From NCBI GenBank assembly GCA_900548545.1, contig URKX01000019.1, positions 1 to 42,077 on the forward strand: a DNA stretch of 42,077 nucleotides, read 5' to 3'. A program made the translations under genes and the position numbers. Below are positions 7,748 to 15,068 of the stretch, one piece after another. Every line of letters begins with the position of its first letter. The stretch's first letter is position 1. The stretch comes from an uncultured Oscillospiraceae bacterium (GTDB lineage Bacteria > Bacillota > Clostridia > Oscillospirales > Acutalibacteraceae). The notes beneath the pieces are model-generated. The model saw only the letters and a program-made list of their open reading frames with translations, searched no databases and was not told where the DNA came from.

Positions 7748-8800
7748 TTACTGGTGCTGGGTGACCATCCAGTCCAAAATGCCCTTCTCGCCGCTGTAGA
7801 CCAGGCTCCAGCAGCCGTGGTTTTCCGAGAACCGCTGGACCAGGGGCATCTGGGGGTCCACGCCCATGCCGTATTCTGCCAGCTCTTCGGGGGAGAAGAT
7901 GGTCAGGTGGGCGTCGGGGTTTCCGGCGTCCTTAATGGCCAGGATGCCGTCCACGATGTACTTGTGGCGGTAAATGGTGTGGTCCACATAGGCTGCCGCC
8001 ACCCAGATTTTGGTGTCCACCAGGCTCTTGAGGATGTTGAAGGTTTCGGGGGTCATGGTGGGGCAGATGGGCACTGCCGCGGCAAACAGCCCGCTGCCTA
8101 CCGACAAGGCACGCAGGGTGCCGCCGCCGCCCATGGACATCCCGGTGACGTACACGCGGCTGGCGTCCACCTGGCCCTCTGCAATCATCTTGCGGATCAG
8201 GTCGCACACCCCAGCCAGGTAGGAGCGGTTCCAACCGGAGTCGGGGTCCTGGACGGAACCGGCAAAGGTCTGGGCGCTGGGCAGGCCGATGGGGAGTTTC
8301 CCCGCAGGGGCCTGGGGGGCCATGACGTACATTTCCGGATAGAGCTCTGCCAGGCGGATGGCACCCACAGTGCCCACCATTTGCATAAAGTTGTCGCTGC
8401 CGCTTTCACCGCCGCCGTGGAGGAACAGGATCAGGGGACGGGGCCCGCCGGCTTTGGGGGAGTACAGGCGGTAGTGGATGCCGTTTTCCTCCAGGGGGAC
8501 AAACTTGTCCATGCCCTCCACTTCCACGTTGGAAACGTCCTTTTTGGTCAGGGAAACGCCCTCCGCGGCGCCGCTGCCGGTGAGGGTAAACTCCTGGTTG
8601 TAGGAAAACTCCTCCGGTACCACGCGGATGCCTCCGGGGATGGGCTCCACAGCGGTGATGGATTTTTCCGACTTCTGGCCGCGCTGGTCCACCGTCAGGG
8701 TAAAGTCTGCCGGGGAAGCGTTCTCCGGGCCGCCCACCAGGTCAAAATACTGGGGGACCCAGCCAATGTTTTCCACCTTTGCATACACAGTCACTTGCAT
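7748..8800 (-). CDS. Two-domain alpha/beta-hydrolase, carboxylesterase type
   Basis: A 350-residue protein with an N-terminal beta-rich (Ig-like) domain of about 110 residues followed by an alpha/beta-hydrolase domain. The oxyanion-hole segment FLHGGGESG, the nucleophile elbow GMSMGG (Ser near residue 222) and a C-terminal His in SENHGCW (near 328) form a plausible triad. The acidic member may be the Asp in AYVDHT. The layout resembles PHB-depolymerase/feruloyl-esterase-like and prolyl-oligopeptidase-like esterases of gut Clostridia. No signal peptide is present, so it should act in the cytoplasm. The substrate cannot be named from sequence. The ATG at 8798-8800 is preceded by GAGGAG. It is transcribed alone. 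Confidence 0.85.
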   Translation of the reverse strand: MQVTVYAKVENIGWVPQYFDLVGGPENASPADFTLTVDQRGQKSEKSITAVEPIPGGIRVVPEEFSYNQEFTLTGSGAAEGVSLTKKDVSNVEVEGMDKFVPLEENGIHYRLYSPKAGGPRPLILFLHGGGESGSDNFMQMVGTVGAIRLAELYPEMYVMAPQAPAGKLPIGLPSAQTFAGSVQDPDSGWNRSYLAGVCDLIRKMIAEGQVDASRVYVTGMSMGGGGTLRALSVGSGLFAAAVPICPTMTPETFNILKSLVDTKIWVAAAYVDHTIYRHKYIVDGILAIKDAGNPDAHLTIFSPEELAEYGMGVDPQMPLVQRFSENHGCWSLVYSGEKGILDWMVTQHQ

Positions 8801-8849
8801 GGTATACAGCTCCTCTCTTTTTGCCAAAATTTTTCCAAACAACGCCACA

Positions 8850-8877
8850 ATTATAGCACAGTTATGGGCGGTTGAAA
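8850..8877 (-). promoter_or_regulatory. Putative promoter of the esterase gene
   Basis: On the minus strand a consensus TATAAT (8855-8850) lies 50 bases before the start, with a weak -35 (TTTCAA, 16-base spacer). In the rest of the gap up to the tRNA terminator (8880-9180) I recognise no gene, RNA or repeat. Confidence 0.55.
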
Positions 8878-9181
8878 AGGGGCCCTCCCGCCGTCCCCAC
8901 GGGCAAAAGGGAAGGCTTCCCGTCTGAAAAAACGGTTCCCATCCCTCTTGGAAAGGGCTTTCCAGTAGGGCAGGTGTGCCCTCAAAAAAGGGGAAAAAGC
9001 CAGGAAATCCGGGGGTTTCTGCGGGATGCACTGCCAGGGCCATCCCTGTGGGGAGAGCTGTTTTTGTCCCGCTGTTGGAGGGGGGAGGGCCGGAATCCCT
9101 GGGGAAAAGTGACCTGAATTTTGAAAGAAGAAGTCGGAATGACAAAAGTTTTGAAAGGGTTGCTGCGCCTTCCGAGAAAGC

Positions 9182-9213
9182 AAAAAATCCCAGGAACCGC
9201 ATGGTTCCTGGGA
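9182..9213 (-). terminator. Intrinsic terminator of the tRNA-Arg gene
   Basis: On the minus strand a 10-bp perfect stem (9212-9203 with 9198-9189) with a 4-base loop, followed by ATTTTTT. It lies 8 bases after the CCA end of the tRNA. Confidence 0.9.
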
Positions 9214-9220
9214 AATTCTG

Positions 9221-9297
9221 TGGCGCGCCAGGAGGGACTCGAACCCCCGACCTTTTGGTTCGTAGCCAAACACTCTATCCAGCTGAGCTACTGGCGC
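9221..9297 (-). tRNA. tRNA-Arg (anticodon ACG)
   Basis: A 77-base cloverleaf. The acceptor stem GCGCCAG pairs with CTGGCGC, the D-arm contains AGCTCAGCTGGATAGAG, the anticodon stem TTTGG/CCAAA encloses loop CTACGAA (anticodon ACG, normally A34 modified to inosine), and the T-loop is GTTCGAGTC. The CCA end is encoded in the DNA. It has its own promoter (9324-9352) and terminator (9182-9213), so it is a one-gene transcription unit. Confidence 0.97.
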
Positions 9298-9323
9298 ATA
9301 GGCTGTTCTCTCACAGCCCTATT

Positions 9324-9352
9324 ATTATAGACGATACAAAGATACTTGTCAA
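9324..9352 (-). promoter_or_regulatory. Consensus promoter of tRNA-Arg
   Basis: On the minus strand a perfect TTGACA (9352-9347), 17-base spacer and perfect TATAAT (9329-9324). The -35 box physically includes the TGA stop codon of the upstream amylase gene (9351-9349). Confidence 0.93.
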
Positions 9353-11226
9353 CCCTTTTTTAAAGGTTTGCTGAATTTTGTTACGGAAAATCCAAAAGGC
9401 GCCAAGACATTTACCGTGCCCAAGGGCTCACCCAGCAGCAATTCGCCGCCTTCCATGTCCAGGGCGGCTTTCAAAACGCTCTGGGGACGGTTGCTGCGGT
9501 TGACCACCGCGGTGATGCTCTCCCGGGTGCTTTCGGTGAAGACAAACCGCTCAAAGGCCAGCAGGTTGCCATCTGCAAACAAGGTACGGTAAGAGCCTTG
9601 GCCCAGCACCGGCTTCTCCTGGGCGCGCAGCTGCCCCAATCCCCTGTACCAGGTGAGCAGGCCCTGTTCCTCGCGCCCCCAGGGGTAACAGGCCCGGTTA
9701 AAGGGGTCGCGATACCCCTCCATCCCCGCCTCGTCCCCGTAATAGACGCAGGGGACGCCAGGGAGCAGGTATTGGATGAGGGAAGCCAGCCGCAGGCGCT
9801 TCAGCCCGGTTTCCCGCTGCTGGGGGGAAAGGCGCTGCGCCGCCTGCCACTCCCGGCCACGGTTGCCCGCAGGCTCGCCGCCCAGCACCGTCAGGGCCCG
9901 CTCAGTGTCGTGGGTGCCAATGTGGTTCATCAACAGGCGCAGGCATTGGGGCGGGTAGTTTTCGCAGATGCTCTCCACAGTTTCCGCAAAATTCCGGGGG
10001 TCACCCCCCAGCAAAAAGCCCAGGATGGCGTCCCGGAAGGGATAGTTCATCACGGTGTCCAGCTGTTTCCCCAGCAAGTACCGGCGCCGCACACCGTAGG
10101 CTGTCTTGTTGGAGGCGTCTTCCCACACTTCCCCCAGCACCAGGGCGTCCGGATTTTCCGCTTTGACTGCTGCGGTCAGGTTGTCCAGGAAGGGATCCGG
10201 AAGTTCGTCCGCCACGTCCAGCCGCCAGCCGGAAGCCCCGGCCTTCAGCCACTTGCGGACAATGCCCTGTTCCCCATTGATATACTGGTTGTAGCTCTCG
10301 TTGGTTTCCTTCACGTTGGGCAGGGTGTCAAAGTTCCACCAGCACTCGTAAGCGTTGGGCCACTGCCGGAAGGAGTACCAGGGGTAATAGGGGGACTGCT
10401 GGGAGTTGTACGCTCCCTGGGTGGGGTAGCGGCCCTCCCGGTTGAAGTATACGCTGTCGCTGCCGGTGTGGCTGAACACCCCATCGACCATCACCTGGAT
10501 GCCCAGCTTTTTGGCGGCCTGGCACAGGGAGCGGAAATCCTCCTCGTTCCCCAGCAGGGGGTCGATCTTGGAGTAGTCCGCCGTGTCGTACCGGTGGTTG
10601 GAGTGGGATTCGAAAATGGGGTTGCAGTACAGGCAGGTGACACCCAGCTCTTTCAGGTAGGGCAGCTTTTCCTCAATGCCCTTTAAGTCCCCGCCGAAGA
10701 AATCGGTGTTGGTGATCTTTCCTTGGGCGTTGGGGGCCCAGTTAGGCTGGTCCTCCCAGTTTTGGTGGAAGGTGCGGCCGTAAGGGATCTCCCCCTTGGG
10801 CGTGCCCGATTTGTAAAACCGGTCGGGGAAGATTTGGTACATCACGCCGCCTTCCAGCCAACCGGGGGTTTGGAAGCCCTTTTGGTACACGGTCAGCTGC
10901 CACTGGTTGTTGCCGCCAAAAATGCCGTCCCCGGCAAAGCCTTTGGAGATCCGCTGGCTGCCCCGCTGGGTGCGGATCTCAAAGTGGTAAAAATACAGGC
11001 CGGAAGCCTGGGGGATGAAGTGGCATTCCCACCACTCTTGGTTGTTGCCGTTCATGCCGCACCAAAACAGATCCAGCACTTGGTTTTGGGAGCCTTCCCG
11101 CTGGATGACCAGGTGGGCGGCTGAGCAGGAGAGTTCCCGGGGGAGAGTGATGCGGAAATGGACGGGAGTGCCTTCCTCCACGGCCCCCAGGGGGTCACGG
11201 TATTTCCTGCTGCGGGAATTAAACAT
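9349..11226 (-). CDS. GH13 alpha-glucan hydrolase (neopullulanase/cyclomaltodextrinase-like)
   Basis: A 625-residue glycoside hydrolase family 13 enzyme that should cut alpha-1,4 bonds of maltodextrins, cyclodextrins or pullulan. An N-terminal beta-sandwich of about 120 residues (CBM34-like) precedes the catalytic barrel. Conserved regions visible are DGVFSHTG (near 247), GWRLDVADE with the nucleophile Asp (near 337), GEVWED with the acid/base Glu (near 366) and THDTER (near 440). There is no signal peptide, so it is cytoplasmic and probably works on imported oligosaccharides or stored glycogen. The ATG at 11224-11226 is the first start that leaves the domain intact, although its ribosome binding site (AAGG) is weak. 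It lies 148 bases downstream of the glycogen phosphorylase gene on the same strand and is probably co-transcribed with it. Confidence 0.88.
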   Translation of the reverse strand: MFNSRSRKYRDPLGAVEEGTPVHFRITLPRELSCSAAHLVIQREGSQNQVLDLFWCGMNGNNQEWWECHFIPQASGLYFYHFEIRTQRGSQRISKGFAGDGIFGGNNQWQLTVYQKGFQTPGWLEGGVMYQIFPDRFYKSGTPKGEIPYGRTFHQNWEDQPNWAPNAQGKITNTDFFGGDLKGIEEKLPYLKELGVTCLYCNPIFESHSNHRYDTADYSKIDPLLGNEEDFRSLCQAAKKLGIQVMVDGVFSHTGSDSVYFNREGRYPTQGAYNSQQSPYYPWYSFRQWPNAYECWWNFDTLPNVKETNESYNQYINGEQGIVRKWLKAGASGWRLDVADELPDPFLDNLTAAVKAENPDALVLGEVWEDASNKTAYGVRRRYLLGKQLDTVMNYPFRDAILGFLLGGDPRNFAETVESICENYPPQCLRLLMNHIGTHDTERALTVLGGEPAGNRGREWQAAQRLSPQQRETGLKRLRLASLIQYLLPGVPCVYYGDEAGMEGYRDPFNRACYPWGREEQGLLTWYRGLGQLRAQEKPVLGQGSYRTLFADGNLLAFERFVFTESTRESITAVVNRSNRPQSVLKAALDMEGGELLLGEPLGTVNVLAPFGFSVTKFSKPLKKG

Positions 11227-11374
11227 AACGCGCTGCGCCTTCTTTCTGTGGGATGTGTTTGATACGGGCTTTTGCCATGCGCCCCGCAAACGAAAGCGCA
11301 GCGGTGAGCCCTGCATTTGGCAAACGGGGGCCACTCTGCGCTTTCAAAAAACGATCCGGGTAAAACCGGTTTTT

Positions 11375-13813
11375 TTACTTTTGAGGCTTTTTGGCGCTGA
11401 GGTTTTTCACCGGGGGGATCGGGGAAGCGTGCCAGATGTTCCCGGCATATTCCCGGATGGCCCGGTCCGAAGCGAAGCGGCCTGCCCCGGCGATATTGAT
11501 CAGGGACATCCGGTTCCAGTTCTTCTGGTTACCGTAAAGCTCCATGGCCCGCTGCTGCGCCTCGTGGTAAGAGCGCAGGTCTGCCAAGGCCATATACCGG
11601 TCCTCCCGCAGCAGGGCGTTGAAGATATCCTTAAACTGCCCGCCGTTCATGGCGTTCATCTCGTCCATGGCCCGGCGGACCAGCTGGTCGTTGTGGTACT
11701 GGTTCTGGGGGTTGTAGCCGGAGTGCTTGAGCTCCTCCGCTTGGGCGGCGGTCATGCCGAAGAGGATGATGTTCTCTTCGCCCACAGTTTCGTGGATCTC
11801 CACGTTGGCGCCGTCCAGGGTGCCCAGGGTCACGGCGCCGTTGATCATGAACTTCATGTTGCTGGTGCCGGAAGCCTCGGTGCCGGCCAGGGAGATCTGC
11901 TCGCTGATTTCCGCGGCGGGGGTGAGCAGCTCCGCCCAGGTGACGCTGTAGTTTTCCACAAACACCACCTGCAGCTTCTTGTTCACCCGCTCGTCGGAGT
12001 TGATCACCTTGGCCAGGGCCGCGATGAACTGGATGATCTCCTTGGCGAAGTAGTAGCCGGGGGCGGCTTTGGCGCCGAAGAAGTAGGTGTGGGGGGTAAA
12101 CTCGGCATTGGGGTTCTCCCGCAGCCACTGGTAAGTGGCCAGGATGTTCAGGGCGTTCATGTGCTGCCGCTTGTACTCGTGGAGGCGTTTCACCTGTACG
12201 TCGAAAATGGTGTTGGGGTCCACGATCTCCCCTTGGGTCTTTTTCAGGTAGGCGGCCAGGCGCTCCTTGTTGCTGTGCTTGATCTCCTGGAGCTTCTCCA
12301 GCACAGCGGCGTCGTCTTGATATTTCAGCAGGCCCTGGAGCTTGCCGGCGTCATAGACATATTCGCCGCCGATCAGGCCGGTGATCAGGGAGGCCAGCTT
12401 GGGGTTGGACTGGTTCAGCCACCGCCGGTGGGCGATGCCGTTGGTCACGTTGGTAAACTTCTGAGGCTCCTCCTCGTAGAAGTCGTGGAACACGTCGTCC
12501 TTGAGGATCTCACTGTGCAGGGCGGACACGCCGTTGACGCAGTGGGAGCCGATGACAGCCAGGTTGGCCATTTTCACATAGCCGTCGTTGAGGGGGGCCA
12601 TGCGGTAGATCTTGGCCTCGTCCACGCCTTTTTGACGCATCTCATTCCAGAAGCGGCGGTCGATCTCCTCCACGATCTGGTAGATCCGGGGCAGGCGCAT
12701 CTTGAACAGGTCGCGGTTCCAGGTTTCCAGGGCCTCGCTCATGACGGTGTGGTTGGTGTAGGCCACGGTGCGCTTGACGATGTCCCAAGCGGCGTCCCAG
12801 CCGTAACCGCACTCATCCAGCATCACCCGCATCATTTCAGGGATCGCCAGCACGGGATGGGTGTCGTTGAGGTGGATGGCAGCCAGCTCAGGCAGCTGGT
12901 CCAGGTTGCCGTGGGCGTACAGGTGCCGCCGGATGATGTCCTGGATGGAGGCGCTCACCAGGAAGTATTGCTGGGAGAGCCGCAGCAGCTTGCCGTCGGG
13001 GTGGTTGTCCTCGGGGTACAGCACCTTGGTGATGACCTCGCTCATGGCCTGCTGTTCCATGGCCCGCATATAGTTGCCGCCGTTAAAGAGCTTCATGTCG
13101 AACTTGTCGTTTTCAGCCTTCCACACACGCAGCAGGCTGACGCCCTTGCCGTCCTTGCCGGCAATGCACATATCATAGGGCACGGCGGTGATGGAGGTAT
13201 AGTCCTTGTGGCGCACGGAGTGGTACTGGTCGTGCCACTGCTCCTCGATGTGGCCGCCAAAGTGGACCTCCACCGAGCTTTCAGGCACGGCTTGCAGCCA
13301 AACGCCGCCGCCGGGCAGCCAGGTGTCGGGCAGCTCGGTCTGCCAGCCGTCCACCAGCTTCTGGCGGAACAGGCCGTATTCATACCGCAGGGAGTAGCCC
13401 ATAGCGGGGTATCCCTGGGTGGCCAGGCCGTCCATAAAGCAGGCGGCCAGGCGGCCCAAGCCGCCGTTGCCCAAGCCCGCGTCGGGCTCTTGTTCGTAGA
13501 GGTGGTCCAGCTTGATATCAAAAGCGGCCAGCGCCTTGCGGAAATTGTCTTCCAAATTCAGGTTGTATAGGGTGTTGCGCAGGGAACGGCCCAGCAGGAA
13601 CTCCATGCAGAGGTAGTAGATCTGCTTGGTGCCGGTTTTTTCAGCGTTCTGAACAAACTCCGACCGGCCCTTGGCCATCAGCTCCCGGACGGTCAGGGCG
13701 CAGGCCTTGTAGAATTCCTCGTCGGTGGCGTTTTCCGGGCTGACCACAAAGGTGTGGTTCAGTTTGTCTTGGATAGACTGCTGAATTTGCTCCACGCTTA
13801 ACGTATAATCCAT
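11375..13813 (-). CDS. glgP: Glycogen/maltodextrin phosphorylase
   Basis: An 812-residue GT35 phosphorylase that releases glucose-1-phosphate from alpha-1,4-glucans using pyridoxal phosphate. Length matches bacterial GlgP (about 800-815). The PLP-binding lysine lies in the conserved block EASGTSNMKFMINGA (Lys near residue 654), and the glycine-rich GNGGLGRLAACF block is present near residue 115. The ATG at 13811-13813 is fixed by GGAGGAA at 13821-13827. The downstream GH13 gene would trim branches and dextrins that the phosphorylase cannot finish, so the pair forms a storage-glucan breakdown unit. Two possible promoters lie upstream (13888-13916 and 14009-14037). No clear terminator is visible between it and the GH13 gene. 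Confidence 0.95.
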   Translation of the reverse strand: MDYTLSVEQIQQSIQDKLNHTFVVSPENATDEEFYKACALTVRELMAKGRSEFVQNAEKTGTKQIYYLCMEFLLGRSLRNTLYNLNLEDNFRKALAAFDIKLDHLYEQEPDAGLGNGGLGRLAACFMDGLATQGYPAMGYSLRYEYGLFRQKLVDGWQTELPDTWLPGGGVWLQAVPESSVEVHFGGHIEEQWHDQYHSVRHKDYTSITAVPYDMCIAGKDGKGVSLLRVWKAENDKFDMKLFNGGNYMRAMEQQAMSEVITKVLYPEDNHPDGKLLRLSQQYFLVSASIQDIIRRHLYAHGNLDQLPELAAIHLNDTHPVLAIPEMMRVMLDECGYGWDAAWDIVKRTVAYTNHTVMSEALETWNRDLFKMRLPRIYQIVEEIDRRFWNEMRQKGVDEAKIYRMAPLNDGYVKMANLAVIGSHCVNGVSALHSEILKDDVFHDFYEEEPQKFTNVTNGIAHRRWLNQSNPKLASLITGLIGGEYVYDAGKLQGLLKYQDDAAVLEKLQEIKHSNKERLAAYLKKTQGEIVDPNTIFDVQVKRLHEYKRQHMNALNILATYQWLRENPNAEFTPHTYFFGAKAAPGYYFAKEIIQFIAALAKVINSDERVNKKLQVVFVENYSVTWAELLTPAAEISEQISLAGTEASGTSNMKFMINGAVTLGTLDGANVEIHETVGEENIILFGMTAAQAEELKHSGYNPQNQYHNDQLVRRAMDEMNAMNGGQFKDIFNALLREDRYMALADLRSYHEAQQRAMELYGNQKNWNRMSLINIAGAGRFASDRAIREYAGNIWHASPIPPVKNLSAKKPQK

Positions 13814-13887
13814 TAAAATTCCTCCAAATAGTTCAAAATGCATAAAAACATTTAAAAATGATTTCATTATTTAGAATCTTCATGCGC

Positions 13888-13916
13888 ATTGTACACTAAA
13901 ATAACAAGAAAAACAA
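13888..13916 (-). promoter_or_regulatory. Proximal putative promoter of glgP
   Basis: On the minus strand TTGTTT (13916-13911), 17 bases, TACAAT (13893-13888), about 75 bases before the glgP start. Confidence 0.5.
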
Positions 13917-14008
13917 CCGCAATAAAGCCCCAAGCTGCGGCAGGATATTTGTATATTATCTACAAAACTTCCCGGTAGCTTGAAGGAGCGCCGCTGTTTT
14001 TCAAAAAT

Positions 14009-14037
14009 ATGATAGCACACCTGGCGGGTGGATACAA
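14009..14037 (-). promoter_or_regulatory. Distal putative promoter of glgP
   Basis: On the minus strand TTGTAT (14037-14032), 17 bases, TATCAT (14014-14009). It would give a leader of about 190 bases. Confidence 0.4.
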
Positions 14038-14131
14038 TAAAAAATAGGTAAAAAAGGGCGGCCGCACCGGCCTGAAAGGCATTTTTGGGAATTTCTCATG
14101 AAAAGCTCTTCCCGAAAGGGAGGTTTTGCAA

Positions 14132-14137
14132 TATAAT
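14132..14137 (+). promoter_or_regulatory. -10 element of the zapA-U32 operon
   Basis: A consensus TATAAT 55 bases before the zapA ATG; no clear -35 box at the right distance. The 379-base gap 13814-14192 is a divergent promoter region with no gene seen. Confidence 0.45.
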
Positions 14138-14192
14138 AAGATTGCAGGTTTGCGCGAAAGCGGCCACAGATCTGGGAAAGGATGGGTTCAAC

Positions 14193-15068
14193 ATGGAGAA
14201 ACGGCGGGTGCGGCTAGAGATCAACGGGGTGGTCTGCGGGCTGATCACGGAGGAAAGCGACGCGTATATGCAGGCCCTGGCAGGGGAAGTGGGGGAAATG
14301 ATGCTGGAAGTGCAGTTTGCCTCCCCTTACATCACCCGGGAGGCAGCAGCCCTCACCGTGGCGTTGAGCTATTGCGACGACGCCAAGAAAAACGGCCAGC
14401 GGCGCCAAGAGCTTCAAGACCGGGTGGACGAGCTGGAAGTGGAAGCGGAAGTCTGGCAGGAAGAGCGGGACGATATGCTGAAGAACGGCCCCAACCCGGA
14501 AACCCGCGCCCGGATCGAAGCCCTGGAGCGGGAGAACACCGCTTTGCAGGAAACCGCCCAAGAGGTGGCCTCCCTGCGTGAGAAGGCCGCCGCCCTGGAG
14601 GACGAGAATGCCGCCCTGCGCCAAGAGGCCCAGCAGGTGGCCCACATGGAAACCCTCCGGCGGGAGATTGAGCGGCTGCAGGGGGAAAACGGGATGCTGC
14701 GCCAGGCCATGGAGCCCTCCCCGGAGCGGGACAACCTGGTGGAAGAACTGGAGAAGCTGGTGGCGGACAACGCCGCTTTGAAGCTGGCCGCCCAGGAGAA
14801 GGACGCCCAGATCAAAAAAGCGGAGCAGGAAAAGCAGGCCACGGTGGCGGCGGCCAAGCGGGCGGTGGAAGAGGCCAAACGGCTAGTGGACGAAGCCCAG
14901 GCGCAGGCGGCTGCCGCGGGCACCAGACCCCGGCAGGCATCTGTAGAGGGGGCAGAAGCGCCCCTGCCCCAGGAGGCGCCCAAGGCGCCCCGCAGGCGGA
15001 AAAACCCCCTGCGCCACCAGGAAGAATACGAACAGGAGGGCTTTGTCAGCTTTTTTGAGAAAAAATGA
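14193..15068 (+). CDS. zapA: Cell division protein ZapA with a long C-terminal coiled coil
   Basis: A 291-residue protein. The first about 85 residues match ZapA, the small FtsZ-associated protein: RRVRLEINGVVCGLITEES followed by a REAAALTVALSY helix. Typical ZapA is about 85-110 residues. Here a continuous charged, heptad-rich region (about residues 90-250, many repeats of E-x-x-L and A-A-L-x-x-E) is added, then a Pro/Ala-rich linker, a basic RRRKNPLRHQ stretch and a short conserved-looking tail ending GFVSFFEKK. It should bind FtsZ at the division septum; the coiled coil may link FtsZ filaments over a longer distance or recruit another partner (inference). The ATG at 14193 follows AAAGGA. 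The stop overlaps the next gene by ATGA. Confidence 0.8.
   Translation: MEKRRVRLEINGVVCGLITEESDAYMQALAGEVGEMMLEVQFASPYITREAAALTVALSYCDDAKKNGQRRQELQDRVDELEVEAEVWQEERDDMLKNGPNPETRARIEALERENTALQETAQEVASLREKAAALEDENAALRQEAQQVAHMETLRREIERLQGENGMLRQAMEPSPERDNLVEELEKLVADNAALKLAAQEKDAQIKKAEQEKQATVAAAKRAVEEAKRLVDEAQAQAAAAGTRPRQASVEGAEAPLPQEAPKAPRRRKNPLRHQEEYEQEGFVSFFEKK

Noticed and set aside
8880..9180. Short plus-strand frames between the esterase promoter and tRNA terminator
   Set aside because: No ribosome binding sites, atypical composition, and one overlaps the tRNA gene in extended form.
11015..13570. Long plus-strand open frame opposite the glycogen phosphorylase gene
   Set aside because: Same reason: an antisense shadow of glgP, with a composition unlike a folded protein.
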